5,146 nucleotides of DNA, from the NCBI GenBank assembly GCA_910586105.1, contig CAJUGU010000175.1, positions 1-5,146 of the forward strand, in the 5' to 3' direction. Positions 4,828 to 5,146 of this stretch are shown one piece after another. The DNA is from an uncultured Eubacteriales bacterium (GTDB lineage: Bacteria > Bacillota > Clostridia > Oscillospirales > Butyricicoccaceae). Position 1 is the stretch's first letter, and each line of letters starts with the position of its first letter. The position numbers and the translations under genes were made by a program. The notes under the pieces are model-generated. The model worked only from the letters and a program-made list of their open reading frames with translations. It made no database searches and was not told the DNA's origin.

Positions 4828-5125
4828 ATGTCTATGCCCAGCTTTCCCACGGTTGACCCGCCGATCCAGCGTGAGGACGCGGTTAATCAGATTCTCTCTT
4901 CCATCGCGATGGAAGAGCTCGGCCTGAGCCATATTCTTAATGCCGAGGGTGAGAAGCTGCAATATATTCTCGGAACCCTGCCCGGACTCAGCGGTCCCCC
5001 TGCCACGGTCAGCGACGTGCTGGCCGCGAATGAGAGCGTCCGCGGTATGCTGGAAACCGCCGTGCAGAATCAGCTCTTTCTGAAAGCGAAGATGCAGGGC
5101 GCGCTGACCGCATCCCCCATGCAGG
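4828..5125 (+). CDS. Paralog of the Cys/Pro-repeat spore-surface protein (3' end missing)
   Basis: The ATG follows AAAGGAG (4812-4818) with a nine-base gap. The readable 99 or so residues begin MSMPSFPTVDPP and carry the same N-terminal domain as the divergent gene: SSIAMEELGLSH (25-36) runs straight into ILNAEGEKLQYILGTLPG (37-54), followed by a second helical stretch (SDVLAANESVRGMLETAVQN) aligned with the partner's DVLAVNKSITALIEAVTQN. It breaks off at about the point where the partner's Cys/Pro stalk begins, so the stalk and head are unknown. The frame continues into adapter sequence, giving a false tail IGRASC. A spore-surface role is inferred from the paralog's layout. The N-terminal domain would be the part used for anchoring if it works like the BclA leader, but it is not similar to that leader in sequence. 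Confidence 0.85.
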
Positions 5126-5146
5126 AGATCGGAAGAGCGTCGTGTA
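5126..5146. other. Illumina TruSeq adapter read-through (not genomic)
   Basis: The last 21 bases begin AGATCGGAAGAGC and continue CGTCGTGTA, the standard TruSeq adapter sequence read at the end of short inserts. Translated in the frame of the upstream gene it gives the well-known contaminant peptide EIGRASC. It is an assembly artefact and should be trimmed. Confidence 0.98.

Noticed and set aside
4545..4850. Minus-strand frame with plausible-looking amphipathic repeats (LQDLFENKP, QELFQKNP)
   Set aside because: It starts only with GTG inside the opposite gene, the pattern comes from the 24-bp tandem duplication, and the C-terminal half is low-complexity. It was kept as a DNA repeat only.
3857..4927. 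Long open frames on the + strand opposite the Cys/Pro gene, including a Gly/His-rich one at 3921-4367
   Set aside because: These are antisense shadows of the GC-rich Pro/Cys repeats. The Gly/His richness is just the complement of Pro/Cys codons, and they have no ribosome binding sites.

Overview
The window looks like the end of a draft contig from a GC-rich, spore-forming member of the Clostridia (an Oscillospirales/Ruminococcaceae-type genome is my best guess). The grounds are strong GC bias at third codon positions, AGGAG-type ribosome binding sites, a Cytidylate_kin_2-type kinase common in Clostridia, and two proteins that resemble spore-surface (exosporium-like) proteins. The last 21 bases (5126-5146) are Illumina TruSeq adapter, not genome, so the contig breaks artificially inside its last gene.

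Region 1 (1-2425, + strand) is a sugar-salvage operon. It holds the tail of an unrecognised gene, then galE (UDP-hexose 4-epimerase), then a NahK-like N-acetylhexosamine 1-kinase, closed by a strong intrinsic terminator. The epimerase has cysteine (C300) at the position where E. coli GalE has the Tyr299 gatekeeper. In human GALE that cysteine goes with acceptance of UDP-GlcNAc/UDP-GalNAc. With the neighbouring kinase this fits a lacto-N-biose/galacto-N-biose (host-glycan amino sugar) route of the LnpB/LnpD type.

Region 2 (2465-3200, - strand) is a stand-alone cytidylate-kinase-like gene. It has a near-consensus housekeeping promoter, and a 7-3-7 inverted repeat lies just downstream of the predicted start of transcription.

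Region 3 (about 3300-3550) is a small degenerate island. It has a good promoter and ribosome binding site that lead into the first 20 or so residues of a ribbon-helix-helix-like protein, which is frameshifted at an A6 run and cut off. Next to it lies a short repeat element with GACAGYCCC motifs in direct and inverted orientation.

Region 4 (3593-5125) holds two divergently transcribed paralogs that share an N-terminal domain. The complete one (- strand, 291 aa) has a Cys/Pro-rich 12-residue-repeat stalk and a C-terminal beta-rich domain, a layout like BclA-type exosporium filaments but without collagen Gly-X-Y repeats. The other (+ strand) is cut by the adapter. The 359 bp between them contains a palindrome from which AC-N17-CATA promoter-like elements diverge with exact symmetry, plus several perfect hairpins and a 24-bp tandem duplication. 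I read this as a shared, sporulation-type divergent promoter region; that is inference.
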